Assembly: GCA_008011715.2 (NCBI GenBank)
Contig: CP136508.1
Span: 1,736,001-1,800,000, forward strand
DNA: 64,000 nt
Source of the DNA: [Empedobacter] haloabium
Lineage (GTDB): Bacteria > Pseudomonadota > Gammaproteobacteria > Burkholderiales > Burkholderiaceae_D
Reading direction: 5' to 3'
Both the position numbers and the translations under genes were made by a program. The notes under the pieces were generated by a model. That model did not search any database, was not told where the DNA came from, and was given only the letters and a program-made list of their open reading frames with translations. This document shows, one piece after another, positions 42,001-49,264 of this stretch. Position 1 is the first letter of the stretch. Each line of letters starts with the position of its first letter.

Positions 42001-42519
42001 TGCCATCGTGGCGGCGTCGCGCTGGCCGTTCAGGCGCAAACTGAGCTCGTGCAGCGAGGCCATCCGCTCCACCGTGCCCGGCACCTGCGGCGGCGTCACG
42101 GGTGCAGCAGGCGGCGGCGCCAGCTCATCCGGCACGGTCACGTGTTGTTCCGCCGCGCCCAATTCCAGCGTGACGGCGTCCATGATCGACTGCGGGTCGG
42201 CCGGCTTGGGCAGCACGCTGCGCACGCCGCAGCTGGCCGCCATCGCGCGCAGCTCGGGCATCGAATAGGTGGCGGAGAAGAAGATCACCGGCGTGTGGCG
42301 CAGCTCCGGGTCGGCGCGCAGGCGCTGCACGAACTCGTAGCCGTCCATCGTCGGCATCAGGATGTCCGTGATGACGAGGTCGGGCCGGTGCCGGTCGCAC
42401 AGCTCGAGCGCCTGCGCCCCGTCGGCCGCTTCCAGCAGGCGGTGCGGCGTGAAGCCGAGCAGGGTCAGCAGATATTCGCGGTTGGTCGGTCGGTCATCGA
42501 CGATCAGAATAGTGGACAT
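39046..42519 (-). CDS. large c-di-GMP phosphodiesterase-type regulator, REC-GAF-PAS-PAS-GGDEF-EAL-REC
   Basis: An 1157-residue protein without membrane segments. Domain order: REC (1-120, phospho-Asp52), GAF (about 155-310), two PAS (about 325-560), GGDEF, EAL, and a C-terminal REC (about 1010-1130). The GGDEF signature reads LGADEF, so the cyclase is probably inactive or regulatory. The EAL domain has EALLRW and DDFGTGYSS, as an active phosphodiesterase does. It would integrate phosphotransfer and small-molecule input into c-di-GMP breakdown. A kinase partner is not evident in the neighbourhood. Confidence 0.93.
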   Translation of the reverse strand: MSTILIVDDRPTNREYLLTLLGFTPHRLLEAADGAQALELCDRHRPDLVITDILMPTMDGYEFVQRLRADPELRHTPVIFFSATYSMPELRAMAASCGVRSVLPKPADPQSIMDAVTLELGAAEQHVTVPDELAPPPAAPVTPPQVPGTVERMASLHELSLRLNGQRDAATMAMLFCAAAARILQADIVVLCLLDANESAVQHIETRGIDPALLEPVLLNRAGFPGELMKSNDVLRRCSASGDLPALPGGHPRVTNLMGMAVRDQYHLYGWLYVAERRHESCFDDTDEQFLRMLAAQLAVAYENMNLYEVIQRHAAQLQMEVSARRHADAALRASEARYRAMTQSAPDAIIGSDDEERVVHFNRAAESMFGYTEAEMLGQPITLLMSERSLPAHRERVARYRKSRERTYSGRIVEMIGKRKGGEEFTAEMALSAANVDGEPIFTTILRDITARRALEERLRLAAQVFDSTQESITMTDAQASIIAVNRAFEQNTGYTEREVLGQNPRLLQSGRHDTAFYRAIWHSLETTGQWRGEIWNRRKNGQVYPERISINVVKDQREQVCAYVSVSSDISALKEAHTQLDFLSNHDPLTLLPNRNLLTDRLQLAIEAAEHGGGQLALLLFDIDRLQRINDALGHEVGDALLQEMARRVTAIVTPGDTLAHLGADEFALLLTKAPDVDDVIVTARKLMDQVAQPVQLAGQDLYVTASVGISMYPRDGTTASALLIGADVALSHVKDSGRNSFHFYTGEMNAHALRWMSLEIHLRHAIERKELRLFYQPQVSLADGRVSGMEALLRWHSGQLGMVPPGDFIPLAEDSGLILPIGNWVIEEACRQNKAWQQAGLAPLTVAVNVSARQFAAGTVPAVVRAALHATGLAPRYLEVELTESIMMHDAEHVQAQLNELSAMGVSISLDDFGTGYSSLGYLSRFRLDKLKIDQTFVRNITSDPRSAAIAQATAALAHGLELVVVAEGVETEGQLAYLHAMGCDKIQGYLFSRPLPADELAALLREQRCLPLPEATQAPGPRRTLLLVDDEPGMLRALRRLFRREGWQILLAGSAEEALELLAAHQVHVILSDQRMAGLSGTELLGRVRELYPHTVRLLLCGFADLAGATEAAKRGVIARFLTKPWDEQELLQAVRAAFRHPAQQASPHRQTL

Positions 42520-42587
42520 GGCCCCGATAATCCTTTGCCGACGATGCTACTCCGCCGCGCCGCCGCCGGGCGCACGACTGTTGCCCT

Positions 42588-42612
42588 GAAAATGGGGACA
42601 GACCCCATTTTC
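42588..42612. repeat. REP-like palindrome, GGGGACAGACCCC type
   Basis: Perfect inverted repeat with 10-bp arms (GAAAATGGGG / CCCCATTTTC) and a 5-base ACAGA loop. It lies in the gap before ribBA and carries the same core as elements at 44981 and 24078. Confidence 0.65.
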
Positions 42613-42685
42613 CCGGCAATGTCGGGTGAAGTGGCGCCAAATCCATTAAAATAGCGGGTTAGGAAACACGCCAAGGATGTAAAAC

Positions 42686-43801
42686 ATGTCTATCTCCAGC
42701 ACCGAAGAAATCGTCGCCGAGCTGCGTGCCGGCCGCATGGTGATCCTGGTCGACGAAGAAGACCGCGAGAACGAGGGCGACCTGGTGCTGGCGGCGGACT
42801 TCGTCACGCCGGAAGCCATCAACTTCATGATCCGCCACGCGCGCGGCCTAGTCTGCCTGACCCTGGCCGAGGAAATCGTCGACCGGCTGGAACTGCCGCT
42901 GATGGCGACGCGCAACGGTACCTCGTTCGGCACCAACTTTACCGTGTCGATCGAGGCGGCCGAAGGCGTCACGACGGGCATCTCCGCCGCCGACCGCGCC
43001 CGCACGATCCAGGTCGCCGTGGCAAAAAATGCAAAACCGGACGACCTGGTCCAGCCGGGCCACATCTTCCCGCTGCGTGCCGTCAAGGGTGGCGTGCTGA
43101 TGCGTGCCGGCCATACGGAGGCCGGATGCGACCTGACGGCGATGGCCGGCCTGACGCCGGCCTCCGTCATCTGCGAGATCGTCAAGGACGACGGCACGAT
43201 GGCGCGCCTGCCCGACCTGCTGGAGTTCGGCAAGGAGCACGGCCTGAAGATCGGCACGATTGCCGACCTGATCCACTACCGCAGCCAGAAGGAATGCATG
43301 GTCGAGCGCGTGGCCGAGCGCACGCTGAACACGGCCTACGGCGAATTCAAGATGATCGCCTGGCGCGACACCCCGAGCGGCTCGGCCCACCTGGCCCTGG
43401 TGCACGGCGAGGTGGACCCGGAGCGCGAATCGCTGGTGCGCGTGCACCAGCCTGTGTCCATCCTGGACTTGCTGGAAACGGAAGCGACGACGCACTCGTG
43501 GAACGTGTCCGCCTCGCTGAAGGCCATCAAGGCGGCCGAGCATGGCGTCATGGTGCTGCTGAACTGCGGCGAGACGGCCGACCAGCTGTTCGGCCAGCTG
43601 GCCGCGCTGAACAAGCCGGACAGCAAGCCGCAGGGCCGCGCCGCCAGCATGGACCTGCGCAGCTACGGGATCGGCGCGCAGATCCTGCGTGCGCTGGGCG
43701 TGCGCCGCATGAAGCTCTTGGCCAGCCCGCGCAAGATGCCGTCGATGACGGGTTTCGACCTGGAAGTGACGGGCTACCTGGCCAAGCCGGACGCGGTGTA
43801 A
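42686..43801 (+). CDS. ribBA: 3,4-dihydroxy-2-butanone-4-phosphate synthase with degenerate RibA domain
   Basis: A 371-residue protein. Residues 1-205 are RibB, with MVILVDEEDRENEGDLVLAA and the FPLRAVKGGVLMRAGHTEA segment. It makes the four-carbon unit of riboflavin. The C-terminal domain has the GTP cyclohydrolase II fold (GQLAALNKPDSK, then LRSYGIGAQILRALG) but not the zinc cysteines. Where the usual motif has a Cys and then CxC, this reads VRVHQPVSILDLLETEATTH. So GTP cyclohydrolase II activity is unlikely and a separate RibA should exist elsewhere. It is followed by ribH and nusB. Confidence 0.93.
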   Translation: MSISSTEEIVAELRAGRMVILVDEEDRENEGDLVLAADFVTPEAINFMIRHARGLVCLTLAEEIVDRLELPLMATRNGTSFGTNFTVSIEAAEGVTTGISAADRARTIQVAVAKNAKPDDLVQPGHIFPLRAVKGGVLMRAGHTEAGCDLTAMAGLTPASVICEIVKDDGTMARLPDLLEFGKEHGLKIGTIADLIHYRSQKECMVERVAERTLNTAYGEFKMIAWRDTPSGSAHLALVHGEVDPERESLVRVHQPVSILDLLETEATTHSWNVSASLKAIKAAEHGVMVLLNCGETADQLFGQLAALNKPDSKPQGRAASMDLRSYGIGAQILRALGVRRMKLLASPRKMPSMTGFDLEVTGYLAKPDAV

Positions 43802-43845
43802 CCGGACGCGGTGTAACCGGACGGCGTGTAACGGACGCCGTGTAA
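43787..43845 (+). repeat. four-copy tandem repeat of about 15 bp around the ribBA stop
   Basis: Units CCGGACGCGGTGTAA (twice, identical), then CCGGACGGCGTGTAA and CGGACGCCGTGTAA. The first copy contains the ribBA stop codon TAA; the others follow it. Confidence 0.75.
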
Positions 43846-43899
43846 CGGCCCCGGGCCGGTATTCTTCCCCCAATTCATACACTATATAAGAGGCGAGTC

Positions 43900-44388
43900 A
43901 TGACCGTAGGAAGCTACGAAACCAATCTGAACGGCGAAGGCCTGCGCATCGGCATCGTCCAGGCGCGTTTCAACGAAGACGTTTGCCACGGCCTGCTGTC
44001 GGCCTGCCTGGCCGAACTGAAGCATCTGGGCGTGGCGGACGAGGACGTGCTGCACGTCACCGTACCGGGCGCGCTGGAAATCCCGCTGGTGCTGCAGAAG
44101 ATGGCCGAATCGGGCCAGTTCGACGCACTGGTGGCGCTGGGCGCCGTCATCCGTGGCGAAACCTACCACTTCGAGCTGGTCTCGAACGAGTCGGGCGCCG
44201 GCATCACGCGCGTGGGCCTGGACTACAGCATCCCTATCGCCAACGCCGTGCTGACGACGGAAAACGACGAGCAGGCCGAGGTGCGCATGGCCACCAAGGG
44301 CGCGGACGCGGCCCGTGTCGCGGTCGAGATGGCCAACCTGGCGATTGCTCTGGAAGAGCTGCACCAGGACAATTCGGAAGAAGAATAA
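43900..44388 (+). CDS. ribH: 6,7-dimethyl-8-ribityllumazine synthase
   Basis: A 162-residue protein of standard length. It joins the RibB product with the pyrimidine intermediate to give lumazine. The pocket motifs are [17 protein letters not shown] and [16 protein letters not shown] with the conserved catalytic His. It probably forms an icosahedral or decameric shell. GGCGAG precedes the ATG. It lies between ribBA and nusB, the usual order in proteobacteria. Confidence 0.98.
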   Translation: MTVGSYETNLNGEGLRIGIVQARFNEDVCHGLLSACLAELKHLGVADEDVLHVTVPGALEIPLVLQKMAESGQFDALVALGAVIRGETYHFELVSNESGAGITRVGLDYSIPIANAVLTTENDEQAEVRMATKGADAARVAVEMANLAIALEELHQDNSEEE

Positions 44389-44432
44389 GCAGTACGGGCG
44401 GCACCAGCCGCCGGAATCAATCAGGAACCACT

Positions 44433-44903
44433 ATGAACGACAAATCCACGCACGCCAACCCCAGCAAGAACCGCACGCCCCGTCACCGGGCACGCGAGTT
44501 CGCGCTGCAGGGCCTGTACCAATGGCTGCTCAATAACGAGGACGCGAAAACCGTCGTCAACAACATCCGTGCCGCGCACGGTTTCGACAAGGCCGACGGC
44601 GACTACTTTGCCGCGCTGCTGTACGGCGCGATCGAGCAGTCCGTCGAGCTGCGCGAAGCGTTCGCGCCGCTGGTGGACCGCGGCATCGGCGAGCTGTCGC
44701 CGATCGAGCACGGCGTGCTGCTGCTGGGCGCGTACGAGCTGAAGAACCAGCTGGACATTCCCTACCGCGTCGTCATCAACGAGGCGGTGGAACTGACCAA
44801 GTCGTTCGGCGGCATCGACGGCCACAAGTACGTCAACGGCGTGCTGGACAAGCTGGCGCCGCGCCTGCGCGCCGACGAGGTGGCGGCGGACAAGAAGCGC
44901 TGA
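44433..44903 (+). CDS. nusB: transcription antitermination factor NusB
   Basis: A 156-residue protein starting at ATG 44433 with CAGGAA. RHRAREFALQGLYQWLLN is the N-terminal RNA-binding region, and INEAVELTKSFGGIDGHKYVNGVLDKLA the C-terminal signature. NusB with NusE binds boxA for rRNA antitermination. Followed by a good terminator at 44933. Confidence 0.97.
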   Translation: MNDKSTHANPSKNRTPRHRAREFALQGLYQWLLNNEDAKTVVNNIRAAHGFDKADGDYFAALLYGAIEQSVELREAFAPLVDRGIGELSPIEHGVLLLGAYELKNQLDIPYRVVINEAVELTKSFGGIDGHKYVNGVLDKLAPRLRADEVAADKKR

Positions 44904-44932
44904 TCTGCACGCTGCATATATATATGTAGAGG

Positions 44933-44959
44933 AAGCCACCTGCGGGTGGCTTTTTTTAT
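44933..44959 (+). terminator. rho-independent terminator of the ribBA-ribH-nusB unit
   Basis: Stem AGCCACC / GGTGGCT, 4-base loop and a run of seven T, 30 bases after nusB stop. Confidence 0.9.
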
Positions 44960-44980
44960 TGCCTGCGGCCGCTGATCAGC

Positions 44981-45149
44981 TGGGGTCTGTCCCCGGTAAG
45001 TGGCGGCTGATGCGCTTGCCTGCGACGCGTCTAGGGGACTGACCCCGGTTTTTATCAGTTGGCATGAGCCGCCGATAAAAACCGGGGTCAGTCCCCTGAA
45101 GACTTTGCAGGCTAGCACCAAAGCAAACACTTACCGGGGACAGACCCCA
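44981..45149. repeat. nested inverted-repeat element, REP/BIME-like
   Basis: 169 bp. The ends are a perfect 22-bp inverted repeat starting TGGGGTCTGTCCCCGGTAAG. Inside is a second, perfect 24-bp inverted pair starting AGGGGACTGACCCCGG at about 45033. It can fold as a long cruciform. The left half resembles the element at 23977. No ORF inside, and no transposase of the RAYT type in this window. Confidence 0.75.
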
Positions 45150-45179
45150 GCGGAGCGACCGCCGCTGGCCAGAACAGAC

Positions 45180-45207
45180 GAAAAAAAAGCCACCGCAAGG
45201 TGGCTCG
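45180..45207 (-). terminator. rho-independent terminator of the lytic transglycosylase gene
   Basis: Read on the minus strand: GAGCCACC, 4-base loop, GGTGGCT, then at least eight T. Just after the stop at 45226. Confidence 0.88.
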
Positions 45208-45225
45208 ATCTCGACACTGGTCCGG

Positions 45226-46158
45226 TCACAGGCCGGCCAGTTGCTCCGGTTCGCTCTTCGGCTCTTCCGGCTCGCGATGCTGTTCCGGCTCGGACTTCGC
45301 GGTGATCGTTGCCGGTAGCGCCGGGGCGGCAGGCGCCGCCGGGGCCGGCGTCGGCGTGAAGGTCGGCACCTTCTTGCCGGCCGAAACCTGCTTCAGTCGG
45401 TTGTATTCGGCCAGCACGCGGCTGCCGTAGCCGTCGTCCGTCTCGAAGGCGCCGGCGCCCACGTAGCTCTTCAGGCCGGCCTCGACGGAGCCGCCACGCG
45501 TCACGTAGTCCTTCAGGATCAGCGAGCCGACACGGATGTTGGCCACCGGATTGAGTGCCGCCTGCACGCCGCCCAGTTCCTGGAACTTGTCGTGGTGGAC
45601 CTTCGACATCACCTGCATCAGGCCCTGCGCGCCGACCGGGCTTTCCGCGAACGGATTGAAGCGCGATTCGATCGCCATCACGGCCAGGATCAGCAGGGGG
45701 TCGAGCTTGATCTCGCGTGCCGTCATGTAGGCGGTGGAAACGAGCATGTTGGCGGCGTCGCCGGCCACGCGATAGCGCTTGGCCAGCCAGTCGGTGACCC
45801 ATTGTTGCTGCTTGCGGGTACCCAGCAATGCCTTTTCCTCGGCCGCGGTGAGGGTGGGGCGTTCGGCGACCGTTACCGCCGGGGCTTCCATCAGCTCGTG
45901 CAGCGGCGGGGCCGCGACGGCGACCGGTGCGGCCGGCGCGGGGGCCGGCGCCAGCGCGCGCGACAGGTTGTGCGCCAGGTCGGGGCGTGCGTACAGCACG
46001 GCGATCGTCACGATCGCGGTCACGCCGAAGATGGTCAGCGCATGCTGCGCCGTGGTGAACAGGCTGCGCAAGGTGATACGTTGCGCGCCGAAGCGCGCGA
46101 CTGGCCCCAAGGCCAGCAGACGGGCGGCCGGAGCCAGCCCAGTGAAGCGATTAATCAT
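45226..46158 (-). CDS. SLT-domain lytic transglycosylase-like protein
   Basis: A 310-residue protein from the ATG at 46158 (AGGGAG upstream; the Met at 46212 lacks one). N-terminal cytoplasmic region, a membrane helix (HALTIFGVTAIVTIAVLY), a proline/alanine-rich periplasmic linker, then an SLT domain. The catalytic Glu lies in AVMAIESRFNPFAESPVGAQGLMQVM, and SYVGAGAFETDDGYGSRVL follows. A second Pro/Ala-rich, Glu-rich tail closes it. It should cut peptidoglycan from the inner membrane side. Confidence 0.92.
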   Translation of the reverse strand: MINRFTGLAPAARLLALGPVARFGAQRITLRSLFTTAQHALTIFGVTAIVTIAVLYARPDLAHNLSRALAPAPAPAAPVAVAAPPLHELMEAPAVTVAERPTLTAAEEKALLGTRKQQQWVTDWLAKRYRVAGDAANMLVSTAYMTAREIKLDPLLILAVMAIESRFNPFAESPVGAQGLMQVMSKVHHDKFQELGGVQAALNPVANIRVGSLILKDYVTRGGSVEAGLKSYVGAGAFETDDGYGSRVLAEYNRLKQVSAGKKVPTFTPTPAPAAPAAPALPATITAKSEPEQHREPEEPKSEPEQLAGL

Positions 46159-46641
46159 TCGATCTCCCTGAAATGTCCGTAAAAGCATGCCCCCGCCGCG
46201 CGTGAAGACCACGCGGCACCGTTGCTGTGCAATTGCCGTGCATCAGAATTGTTATCGCCTACCGCCGCCGGGAAGCGCGGTGGACGCCATCATTGCTTGC
46301 CAGAGCTGATTCAGTGTGAAACCAGTCGCAATACAACTTTTTTCGGGGAGGGCCCGAGGGCCAAGGGCAGACGCCCTGAGAAAACACTCCTTAAAATGTC
46401 ATGTGGAGCCCCGACTCCGTGAATGAATGAGTGACAAGTTTTGTTGGCATTATTGCCATGTCCTCTTCAAGTAAGCGAATTGTAGAAGCCAGTTTATATC
46501 ACGTCAATACTAACACCGACGTTCTTTATAACTTTTGAATCTGACATACACGGGCGAATGTTAGCAAAAACCAATAGAATCAACTACTTGTCCGGATTAC
46601 TTGAAGCCGGCCGTCGATAGCGAAAAAAACGTAAAAAATGT
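46159..46641. promoter_or_regulatory. long AT-rich intergenic region before ubiD
   Basis: 483 bp, clearly richer in A and T than its surroundings from about 46430 on. It holds two small GC hairpins (GGGCCCGAGGGCC and AGGGCAGACGCCCT, about 46350-46378). Both flanking genes point outward, so promoters for the transglycosylase (minus) and ubiD (plus) lie here. No gene or known RNA motif recognised. Confidence 0.4.
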
Positions 46642-48126
46642 ATGAAATATTCAGATCTAAGAGATTTTATTGCTCAGCTGCAAAAAATTGGTGAGCTGAA
46701 GCCGATTTCCTTGCCAGTTTCGCCACATTTGGAGATGACGGAGGTGTGCGACCGGACCTTGCGGGCAGGGGGACCGGCGTTATTGTTCGAGAAACCGGCC
46801 GGTTTCGACATCCCGGTCCTGGCCAATCTGTTCGGCACGCCGCGCCGCGTGGCCCTGGGCATGGGGGCGGAAGACGTCAGCGAGCTGCGCCGCATCGGCC
46901 ACGTGCTGGCGCGCCTGAAGGAGCCGGAGCCGCCCAAGGGCTTCAAGGACATCATGGACATGGGCTCGCTGGTGAAAGCCGTGTGGGACATGGCGCCCAA
47001 GGAACAGCGCAGCGCGCCGTGCCAGGAAATCGTCTGGGAAGGCAACGACGTCGACCTGGGCCGCCTGCCGATCCAGCACTGCTGGCCGGGCGACGTGGCG
47101 CCGCTGATCACCTGGGGCCTCGTCATCACGAAAGGGCCGAACAAGAAGCGCCAGAACCTGGGCATCTACCGCCAGCAGGTGCTGGGCCGTAACAAGGTCA
47201 TCATGCGCTGGCTGGCGCACCGGGGTGGCGCGCTGGACTTCCGCGAGCACTGCCTGAAGAACCCCGGCCAGCCTTATCCGATCGCCGTCGCCCTGGGGGC
47301 GGACCCGGCCACGATCCTGGGCGCCGTGACGCCGGTGCCGGACAGCCTGTCCGAATACCAGTTCGCCGGCCTGCTGCGTGGCAGCCGCACCGAACTGGTG
47401 AAGGCCATCGGCAGCGAGCTGCGCGTGCCGGCCTCCGCCGAAATCGTGCTGGAAGGGCATATCTATCCGGACGAAAGCCATCCGTCCGGCTACGAGCATG
47501 CGCTGGAAGGGCCGTACGGCGACCATACCGGCTATTACAACGAGCAGGACTGGTTCCCCGTGTTCACCATCGACCGCATCACGATGCGGCGCGACCCGAT
47601 CTACCACTCGACCTACACGGGCAAGCCGCCGGACGAGCCGGCCGTGCTGGGCCTGGCGCTGAACGAAGTGTTCGTGCCGCTGCTGCAGAAGCAGTTCAGC
47701 GAGATCACCGACTTCTACCTGCCGCCGGAAGGCTGCAGCTACCGCATGGCCGTCGTGCAGATCCGCAAGCAGTACGCCGGCCACGCCAAGCGTGTGATGT
47801 TCGGCGTGTGGAGCTTCCTGCGCCAGTTCATGTATACCAAGTTTATCGTGGTGGTGGACGAGGACGTGAACATCCGCGACTGGAAGGAAGTGATCTGGGC
47901 CATCACGACGCGGGTCGACCCGACGCGGGACACGACCTTGGTCGACAACACGCCGATCGATTACCTGGACTTCGCGTCGCCCGTCAGCGGCCTGGGCAGC
48001 AAGATGGGCATCGATGCCACCAATAAATGGCCGGGCGAGACGAGCCGGGAGTGGGGCACGACGATCCAGATGACGCCGGAAATCAAGGCAAAGGTGGACA
48101 CGATCTGGCAGCAACTGGGGCTGTAG
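46642..48126 (+). CDS. ubiD: UbiD-family prenylated-FMN decarboxylase
   Basis: A 494-residue protein of normal family length. It has the prFMN/metal-binding stretch [13 protein letters not shown], and [32 protein letters not shown] with the catalytic Arg/Glu area [11 protein letters not shown]. The C terminus has [22 protein letters not shown] sequence. It probably decarboxylates 4-hydroxy-3-polyprenylbenzoate in ubiquinone synthesis; the partner UbiX is not in the window. The start has no clear ribosome binding site, and its first 30 codons are less GC-rich than the rest. Confidence 0.92.
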   Translation: MKYSDLRDFIAQLQKIGELKPISLPVSPHLEMTEVCDRTLRAGGPALLFEKPAGFDIPVLANLFGTPRRVALGMGAEDVSELRRIGHVLARLKEPEPPKGFKDIMDMGSLVKAVWDMAPKEQRSAPCQEIVWEGNDVDLGRLPIQHCWPGDVAPLITWGLVITKGPNKKRQNLGIYRQQVLGRNKVIMRWLAHRGGALDFREHCLKNPGQPYPIAVALGADPATILGAVTPVPDSLSEYQFAGLLRGSRTELVKAIGSELRVPASAEIVLEGHIYPDESHPSGYEHALEGPYGDHTGYYNEQDWFPVFTIDRITMRRDPIYHSTYTGKPPDEPAVLGLALNEVFVPLLQKQFSEITDFYLPPEGCSYRMAVVQIRKQYAGHAKRVMFGVWSFLRQFMYTKFIVVVDEDVNIRDWKEVIWAITTRVDPTRDTTLVDNTPIDYLDFASPVSGLGSKMGIDATNKWPGETSREWGTTIQMTPEIKAKVDTIWQQLGL

Positions 48127-48136
48127 TAACGCTGCG

Positions 48137-48166
48137 TTACCACGAATCCGCCAGACCGGTTATAAT
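48137..48166 (+). promoter_or_regulatory. promoter of the 4.5S RNA gene
   Basis: A perfect -10 TATAAT at 48161-48166, with TTACCA as a weak -35 at 48137-48142 (18 bp spacing). Transcription would start near 48172. Confidence 0.7.
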
Positions 48167-48170
48167 GAGG

Positions 48171-48276
48171 TCTGGCGGGCCCCTGCGCATTGCGGCATGG
48201 CTAACCTGGTCAGGTCGGGAACGAAGCAGCCACAGCTGTTCACCGCAAGTGCCGCAGATCAGGCTCGCCTCCTCAT
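48171..48276 (+). ncRNA. ffs: signal recognition particle 4.5S RNA
   Basis: About 105 nt, folding as one long hairpin (GGCGGGCC near the 5' end pairs with GGCTCGCC near the 3' end). The invariant SRP domain IV sequence TGGTCAGGTCGGGAACGAAG and CAGCCA is present and agrees with E. coli 4.5S RNA around the Ffh-binding loop. A perfect TATAAT lies just upstream and a terminator just downstream. Confidence 0.95.
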
Positions 48277-48282
48277 CTCTCG

Positions 48283-48307
48283 AAAAAGCTGCCTCGGCAG
48301 CTTTTTT
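48283..48307 (+). terminator. rho-independent terminator of ffs
   Basis: AAAAAGCTGCC, 2-base loop, GGCAGCTTTTTT: symmetric stem with T-run, just after the 4.5S RNA. Confidence 0.9.
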
Positions 48308-48310
48308 GTT

Positions 48311-48456
48311 GTCTGCTACAGCCGAGTTCGTGTCTCACTTCGGTGACTGACACCGCGGTGGGACACTCGGCAGCTGTTTTGTCGTCCGCTACAGCCGAGT
48401 TCGTGTCTCACTTCGGTGACCACTTCGGTGACTGACACCGCGGTGGGACACGAGCT
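48311..48456. repeat. direct duplicate of a GTGTCTCAC...GTGGGACAC hairpin element
   Basis: Two copies (48311-48374 and 48381-48456). Each contains GTGTCTCACTTCGGTG, a short loop and CACCGCGGTGGGACAC, which pair as a hairpin. Copy 2 has an extra 12-bp repeat of CACTTCGGTGAC. Both sit between ffs and the exported-protein gene. No ORF. Confidence 0.65.
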
Positions 48457-48469
48457 CGGCCGTGGAACG

Positions 48470-49150
48470 TCACTCGCTGTCCAGCTCCGCCTCGCGCGGC
48501 CTTGCGCTCAGCACCATGGTCGGGTTTTCCTTCACCAGCGCCGCGTCCGGCTTCAGGCGGATCTGGTGTTGCGCATCCGTCGCGTACTGCTTCGCGCCTG
48601 CCTTGGACTGGATCGTCACCTGGGCCGGCTGGTCGAATTTCAGGATGACGGAGCGGATCGTCGGGGCGAACATGCTCAGTGCGCCCGCGATCTTGCCGAT
48701 CGCGGCGTTGGACTGGGAGATGCTGCTCATGAAGGTGCCGTACGCCCATTGGGTACCGGCCGGCACGACGGCGTTCATGGCCGGCTCCACGCCAACCTTC
48801 GAGCTTTTCGGCTGATTGGTCATGATCTTCGCGTCCTCGGCCAGCCACTGCGGATTCGGCGTCAGCCGCAGGTTGCCGTCGGCATCGACCGGCAGCACGG
48901 TGCGCCCGCCCGCGTGCACGACCGTCAGCACCAGGTCGCGCGCCTTGACGTCCGGGTTGGTCGGCGCCAGGTGGACATGCATGTCCAGCTTGTCGCGCTC
49001 GGCTGGCGGCAGGGCAAAGAACTTGTCCAGCCGGCTGGTCTCCACCAGCTTCTTGTAGGGCAGCCATTCGCGCTCTTCGGCAAACGCGGGCGCTTGCAGC
49101 GCCAGGCAGGCCGGCAACAGCAGCGGCAGCAGGGGAAGCAGTCTCTTCAT
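48470..49150 (-). CDS. exported protein, DUF2987-like
   Basis: A 226-residue protein with a signal peptide (LPLLLPACLALQAPAFA). The mature part has EREWLPYKKLVETSRLDKFFALPPAERDKLD and a C-terminal IRLKPDAALVKENPTMVLS. The pattern resembles DUF2987 periplasmic proteins of beta- and gammaproteobacteria. Function unknown. It is divergent from dnaX. Confidence 0.75.
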   Translation of the reverse strand: MKRLLPLLPLLLPACLALQAPAFAEEREWLPYKKLVETSRLDKFFALPPAERDKLDMHVHLAPTNPDVKARDLVLTVVHAGGRTVLPVDADGNLRLTPNPQWLAEDAKIMTNQPKSSKVGVEPAMNAVVPAGTQWAYGTFMSSISQSNAAIGKIAGALSMFAPTIRSVILKFDQPAQVTIQSKAGAKQYATDAQHQIRLKPDAALVKENPTMVLSARPREAELDSE

Positions 49151-49264
49151 GTTGTACGTTATTATCAGAAAGATTATAAAAAGTCAGCCCAGTGTAGCCC
49201 AGGCATGCCTGGGAGAAAACCTGTTGTTGACCTCAGGGCCGCTCGTCTGCGGTAAAATCGCGAC

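Noticed and set aside
42613..42685. FMN riboswitch before ribBA
   Set aside because: The gap is too short and lacks the conserved RFN-element blocks; only the REP-like palindrome is present.
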